A stretch of DNA of 44,212 nt from Fibrobacteria bacterium (GCA_021155885.1 JAJNBB010000030.1:1-44212); one strand, 5' to 3'; positions 33,450 through 41,519 are shown, counted from the first letter of the stretch. The notes: a model not told the origin generated them from the letters alone. Translations and numbers: made by a program.

Positions 33450-33590
33450 CAAGCTAGGAGCTAGGAGGTAAGAGGTAAGAGGTAAGAGGTAAGAGGTAGG
33501 AGGTAGGAGGTAGGAGGTAGGAGGAAAAACATAAGGGCGGAGCTTTGTCCCTGCCCTCTTACCTCCTACCTCCTAGCTCTTACCTCATCC
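33450..33590. repeat. Intergenic hairpin element R12 (AGGTAAGAGGTAG family, longest)
   Basis: The left arm (33450-33523) consists of about nine tandem words, first GGTAAGA repeated and then GGTAGGA repeated. The right arm (33553-33590, CTCTTACCTCCTACCTCC) is complementary to part of it. The left arm is clearly longer than the right, as if words had been added on one side. The right arm covers the last codons and stop of the dienelactone hydrolase gene (TAA at 33582-33580). Confidence 0.87.
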
Positions 33591-34398
33591 TTTTCCCCGT
33601 CTTCGCCGCGGGCTGGAGGGTTTCGGCCAGGAAGCTTTTCAGCGCCGCGTACGCGCGTTCCGAGGCTTTGGCGTTGTACGCCGCGCCCTTCGAGGGGTCG
33701 TTGCCGGCGCCGGGGTTGGTGAAGGCGTGCACCGCCCCTCCGTATTCCACCAACTGCCAGTCCACCGCCGCCATTTTCATTTCGTCGCGGAACATCCCGA
33801 CCTCTTCCTGGGGCACGAACGGGTCGTCGGCGCCGTGCAACACCAGGACCGGCCCGCGGATGTTGCGCGCGTCTCCCGGCGCGGCGGTCCTCAGGTTGCC
33901 GTGGAGGCTGACGGCGCCGCGCAACGGCGCGCCCGAACGCGCCAGCTCGAGCGCGACCATGCCTCCGAAGCAATACCCGATCGCGACCACGCGCGCGGTA
34001 TCGACGCCCGTCTGTCGTTTCGCCGCCTCAAGCGCCGCGCGGGCCCGCGCGCGCAGGGTCGCCGGGTCCTGCTTCAGGGCGCCGGCCCGCGCGCCCGCCT
34101 CCGCGGGATTTTCCGGCTGCGCGCGGACTCCATAGGGGTCGGCGAGGAACACGGCGTATCCCCAGGAGGCGATGCGTTGCGCGTCGTCCTGCGACCGCGC
34201 CGAAACCCCCATCCAGTCCGGAAACAAAACGACCAGGGGCATGCGCGGTTTCGCCGGCGCGGGAAGGACCAGGCGCCCTTCCAGGGATGCCGTGTCCTGG
34301 GAATAGGGAACCTTATAAATCGTGGTGCTTTCGGCGCCCGGCGCCGTGGATGCGATCGCCAGCGAAAGCGCACCGGCGGCCAGAATGGACTGAAGCAT
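33580..34398 (-). CDS. Secreted dienelactone hydrolase-family protein
   Basis: The 272-residue precursor has a signal peptide ending near TAPGAES. The alpha/beta hydrolase core has the dienelactone hydrolase triad: the nucleophile Cys in AIGYCFGGMVALE, Asp in LHGADDPFVPQEE and His in GAVHAFTNPGAG. FPDWMGVSARSQDDAQRIAS and GYAVFLADPYG are typical of periplasmic members. The substrate is unknown. It diverges from the thioredoxin gene. Confidence 0.9.
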   Translation of the reverse strand: MLQSILAAGALSLAIASTAPGAESTTIYKVPYSQDTASLEGRLVLPAPAKPRMPLVVLFPDWMGVSARSQDDAQRIASWGYAVFLADPYGVRAQPENPAEAGARAGALKQDPATLRARARAALEAAKRQTGVDTARVVAIGYCFGGMVALELARSGAPLRGAVSLHGNLRTAAPGDARNIRGPVLVLHGADDPFVPQEEVGMFRDEMKMAAVDWQLVEYGGAVHAFTNPGAGNDPSKGAAYNAKASERAYAALKSFLAETLQPAAKTGKRMR

Positions 34399-34523
34399 GG
34401 TTACCTCCTCTGAAAACCGGCCGTTGTCAGGCCCGTTTCAAGATAGAAGGGCCCGCGGGCTTGGCCCATGTCCTCTCCGGGCATCAAACTTGCTACTCCT
34501 CTTTTATAAAGCGGAGGTGTTTC

Positions 34524-34829
34524 ATGGCCGACAAATTTCTCGATTTTATCGCATCGCAAAAGACCCCGGTTTTGGCGGATTTCTGGGCGGATTGGTGCGG
34601 TCCCTGCCGCATGATGGAGCCGGTTTTGAAGGATCTTTCCCGGGAATGGAAGGGAAGGGCGACGGTCGTGAAAATCAACACCGACGAGCAGCCCGCTTTG
34701 GCGCGTCGTTTCGATATCACCGCCATGCCGACAATGGTTTTATTTCAGGACGGCAAGGAGGTGCACCGCGTGCGCGGAGCCCAACCGTTGGCTTCCCTGA
34801 AAGCCGAATTCGCGCGCTGGGTGCGCTGA
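34524..34829 (+). CDS. Thioredoxin
   Basis: The 101-residue cytoplasmic thioredoxin reduces protein disulfides. Its active site is WCGPC in ADFWADWCGPCRMMEPVL. The cis-proline is in DITAMPTMVLFQDGKEV, preceded by VVKINTDEQPALARRF. The ATG at 34524 is chosen because GCGGAGGTG lies 8 nt upstream and the fold begins there. TTTTATAAAG (34501-34510) just upstream could be a -10 region. It is followed by the initiator tRNA gene. Confidence 0.95.
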   Translation: MADKFLDFIASQKTPVLADFWADWCGPCRMMEPVLKDLSREWKGRATVVKINTDEQPALARRFDITAMPTMVLFQDGKEVHRVRGAQPLASLKAEFARWVR

Positions 34830-34855
34830 AAACGCGCGTTTACGCGCGCTGAGGG

Positions 34856-34884
34856 TTGACGAAAGGGGTACGGTGAATTACCTT
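34856..34884 (+). promoter_or_regulatory. Promoter of tRNA-fMet
   Basis: TTGACG, a 17-bp spacer and TACCTT put the start about 6 nt before the mature tRNA 5' end. The -35 is strong and the -10 weak. A GC-rich hairpin (AACGCGCG / CGCGCGCT region) lies just before it, after the thioredoxin stop. Confidence 0.55.
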
Positions 34885-34896
34885 TATCTTCATCGT

Positions 34897-34973
<77 letters not shown>

Positions 34974-34980
34974 ACAACGT

Positions 34981-35014
34981 AAAAGAGGTCCCGAAACCGG
35001 GACCTCTTTTTTTT
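34981..35014 (+). terminator. Terminator after tRNA-fMet, first copy
   Basis: AAAAGAGGTCCCG / CGGGACCTCTTTT hairpin followed by further T residues, starting 8 nt after the tRNA 3' end. Confidence 0.9.
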
Positions 35015-35023
35015 AATCATTTT

Positions 35024-35053
35024 GGGGTCCCGAAACCGGGACCTCTTTTTTTT
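35024..35053. terminator. Second, nearly identical terminator copy
   Basis: GGGGTCCCG-AAA-CGGGACCTC followed by eight T residues, 10 nt after the first copy. It adjoins the DUF4142 stop at 35063 on the other strand. The two copies share at least 25 bases, indicating duplication. Confidence 0.85.
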
Positions 35054-35062
35054 GCCGTTTCC

Positions 35063-35593
35063 CTAGTTCATGTTGTTCTTGGTATTCAACTTGGTGTTCA
35101 GGGCCATGGCCATCTCGAGATGCTTCTTAAGCTTCGGCAGGGTTTCGGCGGCGAAGGCCCGCACCTCCGCGTCGGTGCCGTGATCTGCCTGTTTCTTGAA
35201 AAGCTTGATGGACTTCTCGTGATCCTTGATCGTCTGGTTGAGGTAAGCGCGGTCGAATTCGCGGTCCTGGTCATTCATCTTCTCGAGCTTTTTCTCCACC
35301 GACTTGCGTTTCGGGGACAAATCGTCTCCCAAGGTCACCTTGTCGGCCTTTGCCAGGTCCATGATGCGGTTATTGGCCGCGGTATGGTCCTCGATCATGT
35401 GCTTGGCGAATGCCTGGATATCGGGGTTGGAGGCCATGCGCAGCGCGAGGTTCGCGAGGCTGATCTCGGCCCTGCCGTTGTGCGAGGCGGTCTTCAGAAA
35501 TGCCCGGCTGTCGTTCTTTCCCCCCGCGAAGGCCGCGGTGGAAAGCAAGGTGATGCCGAGAAGCACGGTGGCGAGTCTGGATTTGGAAAACAT
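35063..35593 (-). CDS. DUF4142-family secreted ferritin-like protein
   Basis: The 176-residue precursor has a signal peptide (FSKSRLATVLLGITLLSTAA, cleavage near AFA). The mature part is a helical bundle of the DUF4142 type: FLKTASHNGRAEISLANLAL, IQAFAKHMIEDHTAANNRIM, FDRAYLNQTIKDHEKSIKLF and LPKLKKHLEMA. Conserved His and Glu positions recall ferritin-like proteins, but no activity is established. The ATG at 35593 has AGGAGG upstream. A promoter-like TTGACT-16 bp-TAATTC precedes it. Confidence 0.88.
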   Translation of the reverse strand: MFSKSRLATVLLGITLLSTAAFAGGKNDSRAFLKTASHNGRAEISLANLALRMASNPDIQAFAKHMIEDHTAANNRIMDLAKADKVTLGDDLSPKRKSVEKKLEKMNDQDREFDRAYLNQTIKDHEKSIKLFKKQADHGTDAEVRAFAAETLPKLKKHLEMAMALNTKLNTKNNMN

Positions 35594-35618
35594 GGAGAAC
35601 CTCCTGGGTGATGGTATT

Positions 35619-35646
35619 GAATTACCAAGGGGAAATTGAAAGTCAA
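35619..35646 (-). promoter_or_regulatory. Promoter of the DUF4142 gene
   Basis: On the minus strand TTGACT (35646-35641), a 16-bp spacer and TAATTC (35624-35619) lie just upstream of the ribosome-binding site. Further upstream, TGACACTT occurs twice exactly 20 bp apart (35709-35702 and 35689-35682), a spacing of two helical turns that suits a regulator site. Confidence 0.5.
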
Positions 35647-35804
35647 GCCGCCGGGCGGATCCCGGCCGCTTTGCCAAAAACAAGTGTCAGCTTCGGAGGC
35701 GAAGTGTCAACCGATCGCGGGAATTCAAAATACGCCTGATTTTAAAGGCTGAAATGAATGTTCGATCGCCCCGTGTTACGGAATGTTTCGCGCGCGGGGC
35801 GGGA

Positions 35805-36560
35805 TCAATTCCGGAAGCGGGCGACTTCCTCGTCGGTGAGATAGCGCCATTCCCCCTCGGGTAGGGTCCCCAGGTCCAAGGGCCCGATGGCGCTCCGGTG
35901 GATCGACTCGACGCGGTTTCCCACGGCGGCCACCATGCGCTTGATCTGGTGGTAGCGGCCCTCGGTGATGACGATGTCGGCCTCGCGCTCGCCGAGCGGG
36001 CGCACCACGGCGGGAAGCGTGGGCGCCGGGTCGTCGCGCAACACCACGCCGTTCTCGAGCGCGGCGACCTGTTCCGGCGTGAGCGGGTGCTTGACGCCGA
36101 CGCGGTAGGTCTTGGGCTGCTTGCGGCGGGGCGAGATGACGTCGTGGTTGAACACGCCGTCGTCGGTCAGCAGCAGCAGCCCCGTGGTGTCGGCGTCGAG
36201 GCGCCCCACGGGCTGCACGCCGCGCGCCAGGTAGGCGCCCGGGAAAAAGTCGAACACCGAAATGTGCGAGGCCGGGTTGTGGCTGCATTCCACGTTGCCG
36301 GGCTTATGGAAGGCGATGTACACCTTGTCCAGCCAGGGAAGCTCCTCGCCGTCGACCCGCAGCCACAGGTCGCGGGTTTCCAGTTCCATCCACGGGTCGC
36401 CCGCCTCCTGCCACTCGATCTTTCCGCACGACGCGGGCCGGCCCCATTCCACCTTGCCCGAAAGAATCAGGCCCATGCACTCGCGCCTTCCGCCGTATTC
36501 TTGCGAGCGCATCAGGTCGAACAGGCGGCCGGAGGTTCTGGGCTCCGCTTTTTTCTTCAT
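35805..36560 (-). CDS. rsuA: 16S rRNA pseudouridine synthase of the RsuA family
   Basis: RsuA makes pseudouridine 516 in 16S rRNA. The 251-residue product begins with an S4-like RNA-binding region (RRECMGLILSGKVEWG). Catalytic motifs follow: IAFHKPGNVECSHNP, GRLDADTTGLLLLTDDG with the catalytic Asp, PRRKQPKTYRV, and ITEGRYHQIKRMVAAVGNRV. The ending LPEGEWRYLTDEEVARF is like E. coli RsuA. The start ATG overlaps the rsmG stop as ATGA, so the two 16S rRNA modification genes are translationally coupled. The gap 35684-35804 after it holds no gene. Confidence 0.93.
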   Translation of the reverse strand: MKKKAEPRTSGRLFDLMRSQEYGGRRECMGLILSGKVEWGRPASCGKIEWQEAGDPWMELETRDLWLRVDGEELPWLDKVYIAFHKPGNVECSHNPASHISVFDFFPGAYLARGVQPVGRLDADTTGLLLLTDDGVFNHDVISPRRKQPKTYRVGVKHPLTPEQVAALENGVVLRDDPAPTLPAVVRPLGEREADIVITEGRYHQIKRMVAAVGNRVESIHRSAIGPLDLGTLPEGEWRYLTDEEVARFRN

Positions 36561-37558
36561 GCGGTCCGCTCGAAAATCACCAGCGCGCGGTCGAGCGTCG
36601 TTTTGGGAATGCGGTAGCGTTCGTCCTTGACGAGCTTGTAGTTCGACGGCAGCTTCACCGAGAGTTCTTCGTCGACGCCGGGGCCCTTCATGAAAATCGC
36701 CAGGCCGCCCACGGCCAGGGACTTTTCCAGGCGCGGCAAGGTCTTGGCGATGGGTTCGAAGGCCCGCGAGATGGCGCCCCGCAGCGGCTGCGTGAAGGAC
36801 TTGGAGGTGAACTTGTGGCCGAATACCTCGATGTCCTTGAGCCCGAGCTCCTTAATGGTGTTGTTGAGGAAGTCGACGCGCACGTTGCGCGGCTCCGACA
36901 GGATGATCTTCGTCGAGGGCGAGGCGATCTTGATCATCAGGCCGGGGAAGCCCGCGCCGGTGCCGATGTCGACCAGGGGCGAGGGCCACTTGCCGTTCAT
37001 CAGCTTGTGCAGGATAAGGCAGTCGGCATAGTGCCGCTGCACGATGGTCTCAAAGCCGATGAGACGGGTAAGGTCGAGATCGCCGTTGTTGCGGCGCAAG
37101 ATGCCGTGGTACTGCCAGACCTTGTCCAGCACGGGGCCGGGCAGGGTCACGCCGTGCGAGACGAGCAATTCCTCGAGGCGTCCGCGCGAAGGGGGCGCGG
37201 TGTGGCCATGGACGGCGCGCGTCACCTGCTGCGAACGCGCCTGGGAATGCCCGAGCGGGCGCGGTCCTTTTTTCTGCGTCTTCGCGGCCCAGTGAGCACC
37301 GCGGTCCCAGGCCTTGGCCTCGCCTTGTTGATCCCGCGCGGCGAAGGTTCCCCGCTTCGGCGGTTGTCCGGCGCGAGGGTCGGCCCCGGGACGCGGATTC
37401 TTGCGGCCGCCCTTGCCGGATTCCCAGCCGGGAGCCGGAGCGGGGCGATCCCCCGCGACTTTATAAGCGGGGCGATCCCCGGCGGGCTTTACGGGCCTGG
37501 GGCCATTCCATGCCTGTTTGGGCGTGTGTTTGGAGGTTTTACGGGGTTTCGGGGCCAT
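36557..37558 (-). CDS. rsmG: 16S rRNA m7G527 methyltransferase RsmG with long basic N-terminal extension
   Basis: RsmG methylates N7 of G527 in 16S rRNA using S-adenosylmethionine. The methyltransferase part (about residues 125-333) has LVDIGTGAGFPGLMIKIASP for cofactor binding, SEPRNVRVDFLNNTIKELGL, and ISRAFEPIAKTLP. Before it lie about 120 residues rich in Lys, Arg, Pro, Gly and Ala (MAPKPRKTSKHTPKQAWNG at the start), probably disordered. Family members are usually near 210 residues, so this is an added tail. Another start nearer the domain cannot be excluded, but the tail is in frame and free of stops. Coupled to rsuA. Confidence 0.9.
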   Translation of the reverse strand: MAPKPRKTSKHTPKQAWNGPRPVKPAGDRPAYKVAGDRPAPAPGWESGKGGRKNPRPGADPRAGQPPKRGTFAARDQQGEAKAWDRGAHWAAKTQKKGPRPLGHSQARSQQVTRAVHGHTAPPSRGRLEELLVSHGVTLPGPVLDKVWQYHGILRRNNGDLDLTRLIGFETIVQRHYADCLILHKLMNGKWPSPLVDIGTGAGFPGLMIKIASPSTKIILSEPRNVRVDFLNNTIKELGLKDIEVFGHKFTSKSFTQPLRGAISRAFEPIAKTLPRLEKSLAVGGLAIFMKGPGVDEELSVKLPSNYKLVKDERYRIPKTTLDRALVIFERTA

Positions 37559-37664
37559 TCCGTAACGGTAGAATTTCAGCCACCGGAATGGCCGCAAAAC
37601 GTCTGGAATTTCCCGTGAAGAATTGAAAGTATGAGCACCGAAGGTGCGAATCAAGAACGCAAAG

Positions 37665-37683
37665 AAAAACGCCCCGAAGGCGC
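37665..37683 (-). terminator. Terminator at the end of glnE
   Basis: GCGCC-TTCG-GGGCG followed by TTTTT on the minus strand. It begins within the glnE stop codon region (stop TAG at 37685-37683). A second hairpin, GCACC-GAA-GGTGC, lies at 37634-37646. Confidence 0.75.
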
Positions 37684-40600
37684 TAGTGGTCGAAGAGTTC
37701 CGCGGATACCGGCTGGAGGCTGAGCATGTGCTTGCGGTATTGCTCGAGGAATTGCAGGCGAGCGGGCAGGCCCACGCGGTCCTCGAAGCCCATCTGCCGG
37801 GCCAGGCGGTCGAGCTCGGCGGAATCGGTCGGCAGCGCGTGGCGCTGCTGCAGTCCCTGCAATTGCAGGCGATGCTCGACCCGGCGCAGGAAGACATAGG
37901 CCTCGGAGAGCAGCTGGAAGCGCCCGTAGGGCAAAAGCCCGTAGCGGTTCAGCCGGCCGAGGGCCTCCAAAGTGTTGCCGGTCAGCAGGGCCGGCGTCGC
38001 GGCGGCGTTCCGGATCTGCAGGGCCTGCGTGAAGAACTCCACGGTGCGGATGCCGCCGGGACCGAGCTTGACTTCGCCCGCGAGCTGGTCGCCGCGCGCA
38101 TCTCCCTTGTGCAGCTTGTCGAGGCCCAGCAAGCGCACCTTGCGCATGCTGGCCACCACGCGCGCGGCGTTCTCGGGCGCGCACGCCTGGCGCTGCGCCT
38201 CGGCGATCACGGTGTCGCCGACTCCGGCGGGCCCGCGGACGGTGCGCGCCTTGATCCAGGCCTGCAGCTCCCACCCGTCGGCGAGGTTCCCGAAGTATTC
38301 CCGGTACTGCGAAACGGAGCCGACAAGCGGGCCCTGCCCGCCCCACGGGCGCAGGTTCATGTCGACGCGGAAGAGGCGCCCTTCCGGCGTGTCGCGCGTG
38401 AGCAGCCCGATGAACGCGCGGGCCGCCTGCTCCGCGTCGCCGCGCCGGCCCGCCGCCGCCGCCTCGTCTCTCATCACGAACACGAGGTCGATGTCGGAAC
38501 TGTAGTTGAGTTCGAGTCCTCCGAGCTTGCCCAGGGCGAGCACGCAGAAGTGGTCGGCGAGGCCCGCGTGTCCCGACGCCTCGAGCGCGCGGCGGAACGC
38601 GGCCTCGATCAGGGCGTCGGTGAGCCCGGAAATCTCGTAGGTGGTCTCGCGGAGCGAAATGTGAAAGTGCAGGTCGCGCAGCGCGATGCGCAGGTATTCG
38701 CGGTTGCGCAGGCGCGCCAGGTTCACGGCGGCAGTCTCGGGATCGGCGCCTTCCGAGGCCGTCAAAGCGCGCCGCAGAAATTCGGCGGGGAGGCGCGGCT
38801 TTTCCAGGGATTCCGGTTCGACCAAGGTTTTAAAGGCCTCGCCCTCGCGCACGGTGAGGTCCGACAGCGGGTCGCTGTTGGCGAACACCAGCAGCAGCAT
38901 CTCCAGCAGGGCCGGATGGTGCAGCGCCTGGCGGATGAACAGGTCGGGGTGGGGGAGGGCGCCCAGGTAGCGCAGGAGATGGCGCAGCACGCCCTCGGGA
39001 TCGGGGCTGCGCCGGAAATGGCCCTCGAAGGTCAGCAGGCAGGCGGCGGCCAGGCGCTTTTCGAACAGCAGGTCGAAGAGCTCGGCGAACAGGCGCCGCG
39101 CGCGCGGAAGGTCGGTCATGCCGAGCCGTTCGAGCGCGGGGGTCGCCTCCTCCAAGGTAGCGCCGGGATCCATCAAGGTCTCGCCCAGGGAATCGTACAG
39201 CCATTCGGGCCGCGGCCCGGCGGCGAAGCGGTGCCGGAAAAATTCCGCCACCACGTTCCGCGCGCGCTTCAGATCGCGCTCCAGGAGCCCCTCGCTGCCG
39301 TAGTGCATGCGCTTCGCGAGAAAGGAGAATTCCGCCGTGCCGGGAGCCGGGCAATACAGGTCGCGCGCCAGCCCGCGCGCGCGGCGCAACGCGTTGATCA
39401 GGCGGCGGAGGAACAGGTTGGCGCCGTAGAGGTGCTCGAACTCGGCGAGGCTCAGCACCCCGGCTTCGAGGAGCGCGTCCAGCGCCCGCGTCCACTGATG
39501 CTGGCGCGCGGCCGGATGGGCGGCTCCGTGGCGAAGCTGCAGGAACTGGATGCCGTACTCGAGCTCTCCCAGGCCGCCGCGGCCGTACTTCGCGTTCCAG
39601 GTGCCGGGTTTTTCCTTGGCGGCCGCCTGCTTGCCGAAGAGCGCGCGGGTTTCCTCGAGGGGCAGGGGCGGGCCCTCGTAGAGAATGGCCTCGCGCTTCG
39701 CCAACAGCGCAGCGGCCAGGGAGTTCTCCTCGGCCGCACCCTCGGGGACGAGCGCCCGAAGCCGGATCAGCGCCTGGCGCTCGTAGTCGAGCGCGGCGCC
39801 CCCGCGCGCGTAGTATTCCTCCCAGACCCGCAGACTTGAGGCCAGCGGCCCGCTTTCTCCATGGGGGCGCAGGCGCAGGTCCAGCGCGAATGTCTCTCCG
39901 TGGGGCACGGCCCAAAAGCGGATCAGTTCCCGCATCAGGCGCTCGAAGAATTCCCCGAAGCGCAGGGGCTCGGCGCCGCCGGTGCTTTCCTTTCCGCCGG
40001 CTCCTTCCCCGGAATAGACGAGCACCGCTTCCAGGTCGGACCCCGAACCGAGTTCCTCGCCGCCGAACTTCCCGAGCGCGAGCATGACGTGGGGGCACGG
40101 CTCGCCATGCCTCGCGGCGAGGCCTGCGCGCACGGTTTCCACCGCGAAGAGCAAGGTGGCCTCCGCAAGCGCGGTCAGGCGCTCGGCGAAGCCGTTCCAG
40201 TCGCGCGCGGGCGTCAGCAGCAGGTCGAGTTCGGCCTTCAGGATCTCGCGGTCGCGGTAAGCGCGGAACGCCTCGGGGGCCGTGGCGTCGTTCGGCAGCA
40301 ACCGCAGCGCGGCCTCGTGGGCGGCGCGGTCGGGAGGAACGGCCTCGCGCGAGAGGTCGGCCAGCAGCTCGCGAAAGGCGCGCGGTCCGCGCCGGTCCAC
40401 GGCCTCCCACAGGTAGGGACCCGCGGTGAGCACTCGCGAAAGCGCGGGCAGCACGTGGAGATTCTCCGGCGCGTCGAGGGCGGTGGACTCCTCCAGCCAG
40501 TCGTCGACCAGGGCCTGCAAGCCCTCGGCGGCGGCCTGCAGGTTCACGGCGGAGGGAAGGCTTTGCAGCAGCCGCTCCATCAGCGCGATCCCCGTGCGGA

Positions 40601-41390
40601 TTTTCTCCAGCTCGCGCGCCTCGCGCACGGGCTGCCCGCCGGGCCCGGCCACGGTGAGGATGTTCTCGAAAAATCCGTCATCGTGCGCGGCGGTGACCAG
40701 GCTGACCAAGGAGAGGCCCTGCAGGCTGAGCGCGCCCGCGATGCAGAACAACATGCCTTCGCGGTCGCGGGCGCGGATCGCCAGCCGCGTGGCGTTGTTG
40801 ACGACGTGGATGCGGATTTCCAGCGGCGCGGCCGCGTCGGCGAGGCCGTTGCGGGCCTCGAGGCGCGCGCCGATGCGGCGGTACAACTCGACCCGAATGG
40901 CCGCGCTCTCTCCCGCGTCGAAGCGGCGGAACAAATCCTCCATCTCGGCGCGCAGGCGCGTCCGCTCTTGCTCCGTGTCCCGCGCGGGGTCGTCATGGCG
41001 CAGCACCAGATAGTCGATGAGGCCTCCGCGCGGCAGCGCCGCCAGGCGCCCTTCCAAGGCGGCGTGCGTCCCGCTCGAGGCGAACGTGAACGCCTTGCCC
41101 ACCCTTACGTCATAGCCCGCGCTCGCGAGAAATCCCGAAACCGCCGCGAAAAAGCCCTGAAAGTCCCCGCCGATCAAGGTCAGGCCGGTCAACCCCTCGC
41201 CGATGCGGTCCATGCGCACGTGCCAGGGCGACGCGGGTTTCAACGTCTCGAGGGCCGCGATATGAAACGCGATCGCTTCGGCCGGGAACTCGTTCCAGTA
41301 ATCGGCGTGCATGCGCGCGAAATGGCGCTCGACGGCGCCGGCGGGCAGGGAGGGATCGGAGAGCAGCAGGGCCTTTTTGTCGAGGGACAT
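37683..41390 (-). CDS. glnE: Bifunctional glutamine synthetase adenylyltransferase-like protein with N-terminal ACT domains and apparently reversed halves
   Basis: GlnE adds AMP to, or removes it from, glutamine synthetase according to nitrogen status. This 1235-residue protein has two ACT-like regions first (about 60-100, and 195-265 with ATRLAIRARDREGMLFCIAG). Two nucleotidyltransferase halves follow. The first (near 440) reads ALGKFGGEELGSGSDLEAVL, with SDLE where SDxD is expected. The second (near 970) reads ALGKLGGLELNYSSDIDLVF, then RVDMNLRPWGGQGPLVGS, KLGPGGIRTVEFFTQALQIR and AYVFLRRVEHRLQLQ, which matches the N-terminal deadenylylating half of E. coli GlnE. The order therefore looks swapped. 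The ACT part could sense glutamine directly. Confidence 0.88.
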   Translation of the reverse strand: MSLDKKALLLSDPSLPAGAVERHFARMHADYWNEFPAEAIAFHIAALETLKPASPWHVRMDRIGEGLTGLTLIGGDFQGFFAAVSGFLASAGYDVRVGKAFTFASSGTHAALEGRLAALPRGGLIDYLVLRHDDPARDTEQERTRLRAEMEDLFRRFDAGESAAIRVELYRRIGARLEARNGLADAAAPLEIRIHVVNNATRLAIRARDREGMLFCIAGALSLQGLSLVSLVTAAHDDGFFENILTVAGPGGQPVREARELEKIRTGIALMERLLQSLPSAVNLQAAAEGLQALVDDWLEESTALDAPENLHVLPALSRVLTAGPYLWEAVDRRGPRAFRELLADLSREAVPPDRAAHEAALRLLPNDATAPEAFRAYRDREILKAELDLLLTPARDWNGFAERLTALAEATLLFAVETVRAGLAARHGEPCPHVMLALGKFGGEELGSGSDLEAVLVYSGEGAGGKESTGGAEPLRFGEFFERLMRELIRFWAVPHGETFALDLRLRPHGESGPLASSLRVWEEYYARGGAALDYERQALIRLRALVPEGAAEENSLAAALLAKREAILYEGPPLPLEETRALFGKQAAAKEKPGTWNAKYGRGGLGELEYGIQFLQLRHGAAHPAARQHQWTRALDALLEAGVLSLAEFEHLYGANLFLRRLINALRRARGLARDLYCPAPGTAEFSFLAKRMHYGSEGLLERDLKRARNVVAEFFRHRFAAGPRPEWLYDSLGETLMDPGATLEEATPALERLGMTDLPRARRLFAELFDLLFEKRLAAACLLTFEGHFRRSPDPEGVLRHLLRYLGALPHPDLFIRQALHHPALLEMLLLVFANSDPLSDLTVREGEAFKTLVEPESLEKPRLPAEFLRRALTASEGADPETAAVNLARLRNREYLRIALRDLHFHISLRETTYEISGLTDALIEAAFRRALEASGHAGLADHFCVLALGKLGGLELNYSSDIDLVFVMRDEAAAAGRRGDAEQAARAFIGLLTRDTPEGRLFRVDMNLRPWGGQGPLVGSVSQYREYFGNLADGWELQAWIKARTVRGPAGVGDTVIAEAQRQACAPENAARVVASMRKVRLLGLDKLHKGDARGDQLAGEVKLGPGGIRTVEFFTQALQIRNAAATPALLTGNTLEALGRLNRYGLLPYGRFQLLSEAYVFLRRVEHRLQLQGLQQRHALPTDSAELDRLARQMGFEDRVGLPARLQFLEQYRKHMLSLQPVSAELFDH

Positions 41391-41405
41391 GGAGGGAAGA
41401 TACTT

Positions 41406-41519
41406 CGTTGTCGAACCTTTGTCGTTGGCGGTTGTTGGTTGTTAGAGGAAGTCCGGTCAGGCCGATTAGGCCCGAAAAATTCCGCCAACCAATAACCAAC
41501 AACCAACAACCAACAACTT
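41406..41519. repeat. Intergenic hairpin element R13 (GTTGTTGG family)
   Basis: Left arm 41406-41448 (with GGCGGTTGTTGGTTGTTAG) and right arm 41482-41519 (with CCGCCAACCAATAACCAAC) pair around a loop of about 33 nt. It lies in the 314-bp divergent gap between glnE and spoVG. The remainder (41520-41704) contains only the spoVG ribosome-binding site and no other recognisable element. Confidence 0.86.

Noticed and set aside
33450-33523. Tandem GGTAAGA/GGTAGGA words as a CRISPR array or a simple minisatellite
   Set aside because: There are no spacers, and the unit is only 7 nt. A complementary arm follows, so it belongs with the hairpin elements.
37683-41390. Calling the first 300 residues of GlnE a GlnD uridylyltransferase
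   Set aside because: Only ACT-like segments are visible; no nucleotidyltransferase or HD-domain motifs of GlnD precede the GlnE part.
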